DNA of 64,000 bases from CAYMWF01 sp964394085 [NCBI: uncultured Gemmatimonadota bacterium]. GTDB lineage: Bacteria; GCA-2686955; CAYMWF01. A program made the position numbers and the translations under genes. Where the stretch lies: assembly GCA_964394085.1 (NCBI GenBank), contig CAYMWF010000026.1, positions 1-64,000 of the forward strand, read 5' to 3'. Below, piece after piece: positions 43,409 to 51,869 of the stretch; position 1 is the first letter of the stretch; each line of letters begins with the position of its first letter. The notes under the pieces are model-generated. The model had not been told where the DNA came from. It did no database searches and saw nothing but the letters and a program-made list of their open reading frames with translations.

Positions 43409-44839
43409 TCACCGGATATAACCCAGCGCTCTCAGCTGCTCTATGGTTTCACCGTCCAACGCCTGATCGGGTATGTCCGAAGTCTCCTTCTGGGTCAGTT
43501 CCCATTCGGCCAGGTTCTCATCCAGGACCGCGAGCAACCCGGCCCCGGCTTCGGGAGACTCCGCCAGGTTGCGGGTTTCGAGCGGATCGTCCGCAAGATT
43601 GTAGACTTCGGGAGGGCAGCCTTCGATTTTGATATATTTATTGCCCGAATGCCAGACCGCGGTCATCCGGCCGGGGACGGTGTCGCCCTGGCACTCGTCG
43701 AACCCCTGCCGCGTCGGCGGATCCACATATCTCCTCCGCTCCGAAAAGACCGGGGCCACAGATTCACCGGGGGAGCTTCCCGAAAGGGGTGGAAAAAGCT
43801 CCCTCGCCATTGCTTTCGGCACGGGGATGCCGGCGAGGGAAAGCAGGGAAGGGGCGATCTGCACCGAGCTGGTGTTCCCTGAGTATGTCGATCGCTGTCG
43901 TGTTTCGCCCGGCAGCTTGAGGATCAGGGGTACGCGCGCTTCCTCCTGGTAGAGGGTCATTCCGTGAGTCCAGTTGGAATGCTCGCCGAACCCCTCGCCG
44001 TGGTCGGACGTGACGCAGATGATCGACGGCTCGTACGCGGAGATTTCGCGCAGCTTGGCCAGCACGACTCCGACATTGTGATCGGTGTAGGCCACTTCGT
44101 TGTCATAAGCCGGCAACCGGGCGATGAATCCTTTTATTCTCTCGGGATCCTTCGCATCGAGGGCTTTTTCGGGATACCATTTTTTCAGATCCTCGAACGC
44201 CTTTGAATAAAGGGGGTCATCAAGGTTGTATCGCTTGTTGAAAGGCTTCGGCGCCGAATACGGATAGTGCGGATCCCAGTAGTGTATCCACAAGAAGAAA
44301 GGACCGCTCCTGTTTTCAAGCCAGCGCAGAACATCCTTGTTTACGGCCTCTCCGTCCCTCTCGAACTCTCTGCGCCGACCTTCCTCGTAAACTTCGAACC
44401 CGGTCGCCAGGCCCCGATCCCTGTCCAGCACTTTCGAACCCACGAATGCGCCGGTTTCGTAACCTTGTTCGAGAAAAAGCTCGGCCAGCGTCGTTATGCC
44501 GCTTCTCATTCTCCAGCCGTTCATCAGGACTTCGTGCTCCCTGGGGAAGAGGGCCGTCATAATGGAACAGTGGGAAGGGAGTGTATGCGTCATTACCGTA
44601 TAATGGTTTTCGAACAGGATTCCGTTTTCAGCCAGCTTGTCGAGGGTTGGACTGGTTTCGGAAGGATACCCGTAACAGCCGAGGTGATCCGCTCTCAATG
44701 TATCGATGGTGATCAGGATGACCGGGGGCTTTGACGCGGTGAAGTTTCTGATCGGTTTCGAACAGGAAACGCAGACAAAAATAAACAACAGTACCGGGAG
44801 CAGGACCGGGAGGTGTTCGAAACGTTTGCGCGTCGGCAT
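43409..44839 (-). CDS. Sulfatase-fold lipoprotein with Thr in place of the formylglycine Cys
   Basis: 476 residues from the ATG at 44839, which begins a lipoprotein signal (lipobox CVSC near residue 26); upstream in-frame ATGs exist at 44887 and 44971. Metal ligands: ITIDTLRADHLG near the start, SDHGEGFGEH and THGMTLY later. The active-site block is HTLPSHCSIMTALFP, where sulfatases have CxPSR; Thr takes the place of the formylglycine Cys and His that of Arg. It is therefore more likely a phosphatase, phosphodiesterase or phosphoethanolamine-type transferase than a sulfatase. The C-terminus LRALGYIR matches the LKSLGYVY of the 20528 protein. Confidence 0.82.
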   Translation of the reverse strand: MPTRKRFEHLPVLLPVLLFIFVCVSCSKPIRNFTASKPPVILITIDTLRADHLGCYGYPSETSPTLDKLAENGILFENHYTVMTHTLPSHCSIMTALFPREHEVLMNGWRMRSGITTLAELFLEQGYETGAFVGSKVLDRDRGLATGFEVYEEGRRREFERDGEAVNKDVLRWLENRSGPFFLWIHYWDPHYPYSAPKPFNKRYNLDDPLYSKAFEDLKKWYPEKALDAKDPERIKGFIARLPAYDNEVAYTDHNVGVVLAKLREISAYEPSIICVTSDHGEGFGEHSNWTHGMTLYQEEARVPLILKLPGETRQRSTYSGNTSSVQIAPSLLSLAGIPVPKAMARELFPPLSGSSPGESVAPVFSERRRYVDPPTRQGFDECQGDTVPGRMTAVWHSGNKYIKIEGCPPEVYNLADDPLETRNLAESPEAGAGLLAVLDENLAEWELTQKETSDIPDQALDGETIEQLRALGYIR

Positions 44840-44912
44840 CGAAACATCCGGAGGGCCGATTGTATTTCCGGAAAAGATAAAACTCATTGACTTCTTTTGG
44901 TCTTCTGCATGC

Positions 44913-46883
44913 TTAATCGCCGGCGGCTGCAGCTCTCGCCCGGCGGTCGGGCAGCCTGAAGGGCAGCACATGGTATGACCCGGTCACCTCGAGTTCGCCG
45001 GCATGATATGTCGAATAGCAGTCTGGGCCGCCGTTTCCGGTATCGTTGTCGAGACTGCTGCAGTAGACCCAGTGGCCGCCGCCGTCTGCGGAGAAGCGGA
45101 AGCAATAGTCGTAGAAGCCGCCGCCGGGAGCCGTCATGGTTCCCGCGTATTCGTCATGGTCTCCGTAATCGAGGTTGTAAACCGCCGGAAACCATGTCCA
45201 GTCGGGGTTGTCGATCGGGTTCGACATATCCTCGCCGTATCCCACTTCCGCGATAATCCCGAGGCCCTGGCCTGCACCTTCCGTAATCCCCTCCTCGTAG
45301 ACTCGGCCGTACACCGCACCGGTCCGCCCGCCGGCGCGGACGGTCAGAGTAAGAGGCCACTGCAGGTTGCAGAGGTCCACGGCATCGACCAGCAGAGCGA
45401 GCCTGCCCGCCTGGTCCGGCGAATAACCGTTGACGCCGCCTTCACCGGTATCGTTGCCGTCGAGATCGCCGTATTTCCAGGTCTGCCCGCCGTCCATGGT
45501 ATATCGGCAGCAGTAATCGTAGACCCCCGCTTCTCCGGCGCTGCTCACCGAATACCACTCAGGGTCGATCCAGTTCGACTGGTCCCTCACCAGGAGGTGT
45601 AGGGTTGAACCGACGGAGAGATCACGTTCTATCCAGGTCTCGGGGCCCAGGCCGATACCGCGCACCAGTCCCCAGTCCGCGCCGCTTGCGCGGCCGAAGC
45701 GCCAGCAGCAGGAGCCGCCCATGTCGGATACGCACTGGAGACCCTCCGGCGTCACCCTCAGCCCCGACGCCCCCTGCGACCAGAACGGAGCCGGGTCGAG
45801 CCAGTCGCCCTCGAAGCGCCTGAAGAGGGAGCTGTTGCCGGCGATGAATACGGTCTGGTTCTCAACGTCCATCTGCGTCGAAGCCAGCATGTACGGCGGG
45901 CCGCCGAACCTTTCGGAGAACTCGAACCCGTCCCAGGTAATGCCCCGGTCGGTGCTCCCGTAGTAATGGTTCGCGCCTACACCGTAAGTGCCCGAAGCCT
46001 GGAATAAAACGTGGAGATCATCGCCCCGCACCTCGAAATCGACGGCTGCGACCATGGCCTTATACATGTCGAGGGTGAATAGATGGACCGGCCAGTCGAA
46101 CCAGAGGTTCGTCCGCAGTTTCTTCTTGAAGTAGACATCGGATATCTCGGGGGCGTACCAGTCGTTGTAAACGAGATAGACGAATTCGTCGTCGGCGGTG
46201 AGCCTCATTCCGCGGAGCTCTCCGCTGTATACTTCGGCGGTTTCGCCCCAGGTAGCGCCGCCGTCCGTGCTGCCGATGTACCACGTGCCGTCCCAGGTGG
46301 TGTAGACGATATCGATGCAGGTCCCGTATGCAGCTATGCAGGGACGACCGCCGTACTCGACGAGGTTCTGCGGGGCTTCCCATGCGCCGCCGCCCGTTTT
46401 CCTCGAGAACCACACGCCCCTGGTCTCGAAACCCTCCTCCCAGGCTGCGTAGAGAACGTTCCCCGAAACCGCCATGTCGATGTCGAAGACATCGTCGCCG
46501 GTGGGGATTTGCCCGGGAGCTTCCCACGCCGGCTCCGGACGGGATTCCGGATCGAGGAGACCCATATATTCGTCCGAATCGCCGTAGTCGGTGTTATACA
46601 AAGCAGGGAGCCACGACCAGCCCGGGTTTCCGTCGGGCCGGCTCCCGACCGCTCCGAACCCGGTCTCAGCCTCGATACCTTCCCCCTGTCCCTCTCCCTC
46701 GGTGACACCAGGTTCGTAAACCCGTCCGTAAACAACGTCCGAAACTTCACCCCTGTACATTTCAATCGATTCGGGCCACTGCAGGTTGCACCAGTCAACT
46801 TCGAAGGCGAACGCTTCCGGAGAGAAAATAACCGCCAGACAGACTGCCGTGGACATCATGATGTAGAAGGCCTGTGTCTTCAT
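44913..46883 (-). CDS. Secreted sialidase-like propeller nested inside a duplicated CNLQWP domain
   Basis: 656 residues with a signal peptide (about 1-26). Residues 30-110 open a domain with CNLQWP, VYGRVYEPGVTEGEGQG, then WSWLPALYNTDYGDSDEY. A BNR/sialidase-like propeller of about 370 residues follows (STDGGATWG, SGSTDRGITW-type Asp boxes). Then the missing end of the first domain appears (AGVYDYCCRYTMDGGQTW, then NGYSPDQAGRL). A second, uninterrupted copy of the whole domain follows (LCNLQWP, VYGRVYEEGITEG, FPAVYNLDYGDHDEY, YDYCFRFSADGGGHW). The domain is found in secreted carbohydrate-active proteins of myxobacteria-like genomes. Enzymatic activity is not evident. Confidence 0.8.
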   Translation of the reverse strand: MKTQAFYIMMSTAVCLAVIFSPEAFAFEVDWCNLQWPESIEMYRGEVSDVVYGRVYEPGVTEGEGQGEGIEAETGFGAVGSRPDGNPGWSWLPALYNTDYGDSDEYMGLLDPESRPEPAWEAPGQIPTGDDVFDIDMAVSGNVLYAAWEEGFETRGVWFSRKTGGGAWEAPQNLVEYGGRPCIAAYGTCIDIVYTTWDGTWYIGSTDGGATWGETAEVYSGELRGMRLTADDEFVYLVYNDWYAPEISDVYFKKKLRTNLWFDWPVHLFTLDMYKAMVAAVDFEVRGDDLHVLFQASGTYGVGANHYYGSTDRGITWDGFEFSERFGGPPYMLASTQMDVENQTVFIAGNSSLFRRFEGDWLDPAPFWSQGASGLRVTPEGLQCVSDMGGSCCWRFGRASGADWGLVRGIGLGPETWIERDLSVGSTLHLLVRDQSNWIDPEWYSVSSAGEAGVYDYCCRYTMDGGQTWKYGDLDGNDTGEGGVNGYSPDQAGRLALLVDAVDLCNLQWPLTLTVRAGGRTGAVYGRVYEEGITEGAGQGLGIIAEVGYGEDMSNPIDNPDWTWFPAVYNLDYGDHDEYAGTMTAPGGGFYDYCFRFSADGGGHWVYCSSLDNDTGNGGPDCYSTYHAGELEVTGSYHVLPFRLPDRRARAAAAGD

Positions 46884-46932
46884 TCTTCCGGTTTCCGTAT
46901 TTTTTTTGATGAATCCAGGGGGTCGAACCGCT

Positions 46933-47703
46933 TTACCCGAGATCCGACGGGCCGATCACCGAAGCGCCGCTGTCAAGCGCTTCAAGGGCGGCGCGTTTTC
47001 CGGCGGCATCCCGCTCGAAAGCGTCGATCCAGTCGGCGGACGAAGCATCGGCCATCGCCTCCGGGGTGATGCGCGACGTGACGGCGAACGCGTCGCGGGA
47101 GCTCATTCCGCCTTCCACCAGGTCGAGAAAGAGTCTTCCGGTGGCGGCTCCCAGCCTGAAAGCCCGTCGGTTCACCTCCACGATCTTCTCACCTTTGCGG
47201 GCGAAAAGGGTTTCGATGTACTCGAGCATGTCCGCGTCATCGAGGTCGAGATACGGAGACGCGGTGCCGATCATCACCATGTTTTGAGCCCTTGCGCTGC
47301 CGGCCGCGCGGGCGAGGCGTGCCGAATCCACAACGACGTGTTTCGGGAAGGTATAAACCTTGTCGAGCACTTCGCCCGGTTCGGGGTAATCGGGTATGTT
47401 GATTTCGGGAACCGAGCTCGAGACGGCCACGCCGTCCGGCGCCAGGTATTCGGCGTACCGGAGCGCTTCGAGCGGTTCCACTGCAAGTATCATGTCGGCA
47501 CCGCCGAGGGGAACGAGGTCGCTGTAAATCTCTTCGTCCGAAATCCTCAGATGGGACTGGACCGCGCCGCCCCGCTGGGCCATGCCGTGTACTTCGGCCT
47601 GCTTCACATTATAGCCTTTTTTCAATGCCGCGTTATCTAGAACGAAGGCGATCGAAAGGATTCCCTGCCCTCCGACTCCCGCCAGTATTATATCGAGCTT
47701 CAT
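46933..47703 (-). CDS. iorB: Indolepyruvate:ferredoxin oxidoreductase beta subunit
   Basis: 256 residues, slightly longer than the usual 190-230 because of a C-terminal helical extension. AGGAGG precedes the ATG by eight bases. Family motifs: ILAGVGGQGILSIAFVL (residues 5-21), AEVHGMAQRGGAVQSHLR, and GTASPYLDL. With the alpha subunit encoded 30 bases upstream it oxidatively decarboxylates aryl pyruvates from aromatic amino acids to aryl-acetyl-CoA and reduces ferredoxin. This is an anaerobic amino acid fermentation function, consistent with the AOR module at 25142, which could interconvert aryl aldehydes and acids. Confidence 0.9.
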   Translation of the reverse strand: MKLDIILAGVGGQGILSIAFVLDNAALKKGYNVKQAEVHGMAQRGGAVQSHLRISDEEIYSDLVPLGGADMILAVEPLEALRYAEYLAPDGVAVSSSVPEINIPDYPEPGEVLDKVYTFPKHVVVDSARLARAAGSARAQNMVMIGTASPYLDLDDADMLEYIETLFARKGEKIVEVNRRAFRLGAATGRLFLDLVEGGMSSRDAFAVTSRITPEAMADASSADWIDAFERDAAGKRAALEALDSGASVIGPSDLG

Positions 47704-47733
47704 AGCTTTTAACCTCCTGATATCATCAAAACG

Positions 47734-49317
47734 CTAGTCGCGGATCTGTATGCATCTTCTTGTCGGTATGATGACCGAAAGCCCGCGGTGCAGGAATTCT
47801 TCTCTTATTATGGAGACATTCTCTTCGTGTTTCTTTCTGCGGGGATCCAGCACCCTGATATGTTCTTCGGGCACTCCCAATCCCTTGACCAGGTCGACGA
47901 GAGGAGTCCCGGTGGCCATCGTCTTCTGCCCTCCGGTCATCGCCACCGTTGCATTATCGAGAATGAAGACCGTCATGGGTGTGTCTTCACGGGCCGCCCC
48001 GAGCAGAGGAGTTATGCCTGAATGGGCGAAAGTCGAATCGCCGATCACCGCCGCCACGTACTTCATGCCGGCGTTCGCCGCCCCACGGGCCATCCCTACA
48101 CTCGCCCCCATGCAGACGCAGCTGTCTATCGAGTCGTAAGGCGCATATGCCCCGAGGGTATAACATCCGATATCGCCCATCACCGCGGTTTTTTCATCCA
48201 GGTCGGCGATAACCTCGTTGAGGGCGTTGTAAGTGTCTATGTGGGAGCATCCCTTGCAGAGCTGGGGAGGCCGTTTCGGAAGCCCGGTCTGCGCTGCTGT
48301 CGTCACGACGGTTCTTTCGAAAGCCGCGGCAACCAGGTCGGGATTTATCTCGCCGGACGAGGGCATGTGGCCGGTGAGCTTGCCGCGGATATCGGCCTCG
48401 CCGAGCAACCCGTTCAGCTTCTTTTCGATGAACGGATACCCGTCTTCAACCACGACGACCGCGTCATGATTGTCAACGAAATCGCGGACCATTTCGGGAT
48501 TCATAGGATACGCCCCGATCTTCAGGTAATCAGGCAACTCACTCCCCTTCCATGCCTCTCTGAAATAGTTGTATCCGACACCCGAACAGATGACCCCGAG
48601 CCCGCCTTTGTCTCCGGTTATGAAATTGTATCCGCATTCGGCGGTATATTCGAGCATGGCCGGCTGCTTGTCGAGAAGTTTCGCGTAGCCTATCCGGGCG
48701 AAGGACGGAAGGAGAACCCAGCCCTTGTCCCCCAGTGAAGGTGCAAGGGAATTCTGCTCCCTCGCCGGAGCCGGAGCCACGTTCGCCCTGCTGTGGGCCA
48801 GCCTGGTCACGATTCTGACCACCACGGGCACTTTCAGCCTCTCCGAAAGCTCGAAAGCTTCGCGTGTCATGTCGTAGGCTTCCTGCTGATTCGACGGCTC
48901 GAAACATGGAACCTGGCAGAAATCGGCGAAATACCTGGTGTCCTGCTCGTTCTGCGATGAGTGCATGCCGGGATCGTCGGCGACCACCGCCACCAGCCCG
49001 CCGGTCACGCCGGTCACGCCCGCGTTCATGAATGGGTCGGCGGCCACGTTGAGCCCTACATGCTTCATAACCACCATCGCCCGTTTCGAAGCGTAAGACA
49101 TGCCCATGGCTTCTTCGAAAGCCACTTTCTCGTTGGTCGACCAGACTGCGTGGATGTCCAGCCCCCCGGCGCCGACCTCCTTCTCAACGAATTCGAATAT
49201 TTCAGTCGACGGGGTGCCGGGATACCCGTAAATCCCGCTTATCCCGGCATGGACGGCGGCCAGGCCGACAGCTTCGTCGCCGAGAAGAATCTGCTGAGTA
49301 TTGTCTTTATCTTTCAT
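47734..49317 (-). CDS. iorA: Indolepyruvate:ferredoxin oxidoreductase alpha subunit, lacking the ferredoxin domain
   Basis: 527 residues. The N-terminal pyrimidine-type domain begins GDEAVGLAAVHAGISGIYGYPGTPSTE split at residue 20; SYASKRAMVVMKHVGLNVAADP follows. The thiamine diphosphate site is VMGDIGCYTLG to IGDSTFAHSGI. Typical IorA continues about 70-100 residues with two [4Fe-4S] motifs after this point. This protein ends at VIIPTRRCIQIRD and has no CxxCxxC cluster, so electrons must leave by another partner. The reading frame closes at a normal stop (47734-47736), and the next gene starts 31 bases later, so it does not look like a frameshift. Confidence 0.88.
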   Translation of the reverse strand: MKDKDNTQQILLGDEAVGLAAVHAGISGIYGYPGTPSTEIFEFVEKEVGAGGLDIHAVWSTNEKVAFEEAMGMSYASKRAMVVMKHVGLNVAADPFMNAGVTGVTGGLVAVVADDPGMHSSQNEQDTRYFADFCQVPCFEPSNQQEAYDMTREAFELSERLKVPVVVRIVTRLAHSRANVAPAPAREQNSLAPSLGDKGWVLLPSFARIGYAKLLDKQPAMLEYTAECGYNFITGDKGGLGVICSGVGYNYFREAWKGSELPDYLKIGAYPMNPEMVRDFVDNHDAVVVVEDGYPFIEKKLNGLLGEADIRGKLTGHMPSSGEINPDLVAAAFERTVVTTAAQTGLPKRPPQLCKGCSHIDTYNALNEVIADLDEKTAVMGDIGCYTLGAYAPYDSIDSCVCMGASVGMARGAANAGMKYVAAVIGDSTFAHSGITPLLGAAREDTPMTVFILDNATVAMTGGQKTMATGTPLVDLVKGLGVPEEHIRVLDPRRKKHEENVSIIREEFLHRGLSVIIPTRRCIQIRD

Positions 49318-49653
49318 AATGCCCTTTTCCGTATGGTTAAGACCTTCGAAACCCGCGCCGCGTTCGCCGCGCTGCCGGATTCCAGTTTAAAACAAAAGCT
49401 TATTTTAGCAAACGCCGCCCTTCCTCACAAGGTCCTTTTCCCGTTCCTGCGCTCCTCGGGTATACATCACGCGCCATCACCCCTGTTCCTGAATTACCTT
49501 TTCTGATGAGATAGATATGGACAAATGTCCTCATTGCGATCAATATGACAGCGGAGCAGATGTGTGGATTTTGCATGGTAGATAGATTTTCAGCCACCCT
49601 CGTTTTTACAGTATGTGCAGTTTTTCCTGAAACCCCAGCGGAAGGAGGAGTTC
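49318..49653. other. Divergent intergenic region between iorA and a DUF6506 gene
   Basis: About 335 bases. A 22-codon frame at 49517-49585 encodes a CxxC-containing peptide (MDKCPHCDQYDS start) but has no ribosome binding site. I see no clear promoter or gene. Confidence 0.4.
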
Positions 49654-49974
49654 ATGCCGTTCAGGGTCCTGGTTCTTGCTCATGCCCCCGACGCCGATAA
49701 AATGAAACACAGGAGTAAGATTGACACGGGATTATACAACTTGTTCGCCGTTGTCGTGCGGGACCAGAGCCAGGCTGTCCAGACAGCTAAAGAGTTCGTA
49801 GAACAGGAACGTGTCGATTCGATTCTCCTGTGCCCCGGATTCAGACATTCCGCGGTGGCCGAAATCGCAGATGCGGTCGGGCCTCGTGTCGCCGTGGCCG
49901 TAGCCAGATGCGACGGCCCGAGCAGCCGGATTTCAGCCGAGGCCAGGGCCAGGGCTTTCAGCAGGAAGAAATGA
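49654..49974 (+). CDS. DUF6506-like small protein
   Basis: 106 residues. The ATG at 49654 follows AAGGAGG by five bases; the ORF start at 49615 is upstream of that site. The pattern (VLVLAHAPDADKMKHRSKIDT, split; then AKEFVEQERVDSILLCPGF; then VAVAVARCDGPS) matches the DUF6506 family as I recall it: a small alpha/beta protein of unknown function, probably cytosolic. It starts a short plus-strand cluster with the ferritin-like gene 66 bases downstream. Confidence 0.65.
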   Translation: MPFRVLVLAHAPDADKMKHRSKIDTGLYNLFAVVVRDQSQAVQTAKEFVEQERVDSILLCPGFRHSAVAEIADAVGPRVAVAVARCDGPSSRISAEARARAFSRKK

Positions 49975-50040
49975 AACATACACTGCCTGCTGCCGGAGAT
50001 GAAGCGCAGAGGGCGGAATGCAGCATAATAGGGGTATGGA

Positions 50041-50526
50041 ATGGACAACGATATTTTTGCCTTTATCGATGAATTTATAAAGCTTGAAATGAGCGTCAGC
50101 GATATATACATGCTTTTCAACAAGTTATTTCCAGAGGACGCAGATTTCTGGTGGGAATTGGCGATGGAAGAAAAAAACCATGCTGCGCTTTTACGAAGCG
50201 GGGAAGGGTTTTTAGAAGTAACGGGTAAATTCCCGCTTGATTTGCTGGCGCCTGAGTTACAGGAATTGAAGGATACAAATATCCGGCTTGATTCTCTGAA
50301 CACAAAATTTCAAGAAATGTCTCCATCGAGACAGGAGGCATTCAATATCGCCTTCGAAATCGAAAACATGGCCGGTGAGCTGCATTTTCAGGAATTCATG
50401 GAAAGAAATTCAAGCACAGAAATAGCCAGGATCTTCAAGGAATTAAACAAAGACGATAAAGACCACGCCGCGAGAATCCGCGATTATATGGAAGAGCATG
50501 GCATATCAATACAATCAAAAGAGTAG
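50041..50526 (+). CDS. Ferritin-like/rubrerythrin-type di-iron protein
   Basis: 161 residues, all-helical four-helix bundle. Candidate iron ligands repeat in two halves: Glu in IKLEMSVSD and EEKNHA (ExxH) in the first, Glu in EIENMAGELHF and DKDHA (DxxH, a Glu-to-Asp change) in the second. It lacks the rubredoxin domain of rubrerythrin. Such proteins detoxify peroxide or oxygen or store iron in anaerobes. The flanking genes do not indicate a partner. Confidence 0.75.
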   Translation: MDNDIFAFIDEFIKLEMSVSDIYMLFNKLFPEDADFWWELAMEEKNHAALLRSGEGFLEVTGKFPLDLLAPELQELKDTNIRLDSLNTKFQEMSPSRQEAFNIAFEIENMAGELHFQEFMERNSSTEIARIFKELNKDDKDHAARIRDYMEEHGISIQSKE

Positions 50527-50606
50527 GTTTTGCACTTCTCAGGGGTTTCATACAGTGCCATACCTGTTCGTCCATTCGGACAGGTTGTCGAAAGGGTAAT
50601 AATCAA

Positions 50607-51716
50607 ATGCAGTTCTGTACAAAATGTATAATACCTCATTCATTTCCAGGCATGAGCTTTGAGAATGGTGAATGCAGTCTGTGCAGGCAGTCCGGCCGTT
50701 CTTCTGCGACCTGCGGACAAACCATGGGTCAAGATAAACTGCTGGAACGTTTGACCTCGAAGAAAAATACCGGCTATGACTGTATAATACCTTTGAGCGG
50801 CGGAAAAGACAGTAGTTACATAGTGTACTATGTTACTAGAGAGTTGGGGAAAAAACCTCTGGCGGTCTTCTTCGACAGCGGTTTTATTACCGAGCTGGCA
50901 AAAAAGAATATCGAGAAAATATGTAAAAGTCTCGGGGTCGATCTGGTAGCCGGCAAAGCAACGGGTTATCGGCGTAAACTCATCAGGGAATCTTTGAGGA
51001 TATCGACCCTGGTTCCGAAAACCGCGCTTAAAGGTCAGGTATGCGCCAATTGCGAAAACAACCTGCGCACTTTCGCAATAAATGAGGCAACCAAGAGGCG
51101 GATACCCTATATCATCTGGGGTTCTACCGATTTTGAGGACTCTGCAGAAAATCTTTCGACCGAGAGCACCTTTCGGGGAGACTACGGCTCTGACGATATC
51201 TCCGGCAGCATCAACAAGAAAATCAGGAAACTATCCGGACTGCTCCGGGCGGGTTTCCCGAAATACAAACTTTCTCTGCTCGGTTTATACTACTCGCGTT
51301 ACTATTACTATACCATCCGGGACAACATCGCAATGAAAGCACCGGGAGGCTGGCGAAAGCTCAACCCGTTCCTTGAAGTATCCTTCGATGGCAAAAACGC
51401 CGAGGTGTTATATTTCTTTGATTACATACAGTATGATCCCAATCAGCATGTCGAGGTTCTCAAAAAAGAGCTGGACTGGGAGGCTCCCGAGAGCGGCGAA
51501 ATGAGAATCGACTGCAGGCTGCATGCATTTTCCAACTACTGGGACCTGAAGAATACCGGCATCACTTCCGACGGTTTCATCTTGGCCACATTGGCCAGAA
51601 ACGGTTTGATCAGCCGGGAAGATGCATTAATCAAGGAGAAGGTGCTCAGCCGGAAAGTAGAGAATCAGTATTCGGAACTGATGAAAGAATTCGGCAAGAA
51701 TGTCGGAATGACCTGA
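50607..51716 (+). CDS. PP-loop ATP pyrophosphatase (WbpG/PseA-like amidotransferase)
   Basis: 369 residues. A zinc ribbon (CTKCIIPHSFPG with CSLC) opens the protein. PP-loop LSGGKDSSY begins near residue 64, with CANCENNLR near residue 152. This is the layout of the N-acetyl sugar amidotransferases that modify surface-sugar precursors with ammonia from a glutaminase. No glutaminase or sugar-nucleotide genes are adjacent, so a tRNA or other adenylating role is possible. Base composition is lower in GC than most of the window, a hint of transfer. Confidence 0.8.
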   Translation: MQFCTKCIIPHSFPGMSFENGECSLCRQSGRSSATCGQTMGQDKLLERLTSKKNTGYDCIIPLSGGKDSSYIVYYVTRELGKKPLAVFFDSGFITELAKKNIEKICKSLGVDLVAGKATGYRRKLIRESLRISTLVPKTALKGQVCANCENNLRTFAINEATKRRIPYIIWGSTDFEDSAENLSTESTFRGDYGSDDISGSINKKIRKLSGLLRAGFPKYKLSLLGLYYSRYYYYTIRDNIAMKAPGGWRKLNPFLEVSFDGKNAEVLYFFDYIQYDPNQHVEVLKKELDWEAPESGEMRIDCRLHAFSNYWDLKNTGITSDGFILATLARNGLISREDALIKEKVLSRKVENQYSELMKEFGKNVGMT

Positions 51717-51869
51717 ACGGCGATGTTGCAAAGGGCAAACGGTTTGCGACACCGGTAAACCGGAGGAGCAACCAGGGGGGGTGCGTCAAGCAGCTTGGTT
51801 AAGGTCAGGTATTCGCCCGACGATCCGACTTATCATCCTCCTCCTGCCGCCTTTTCTTCTCCTCGAACC

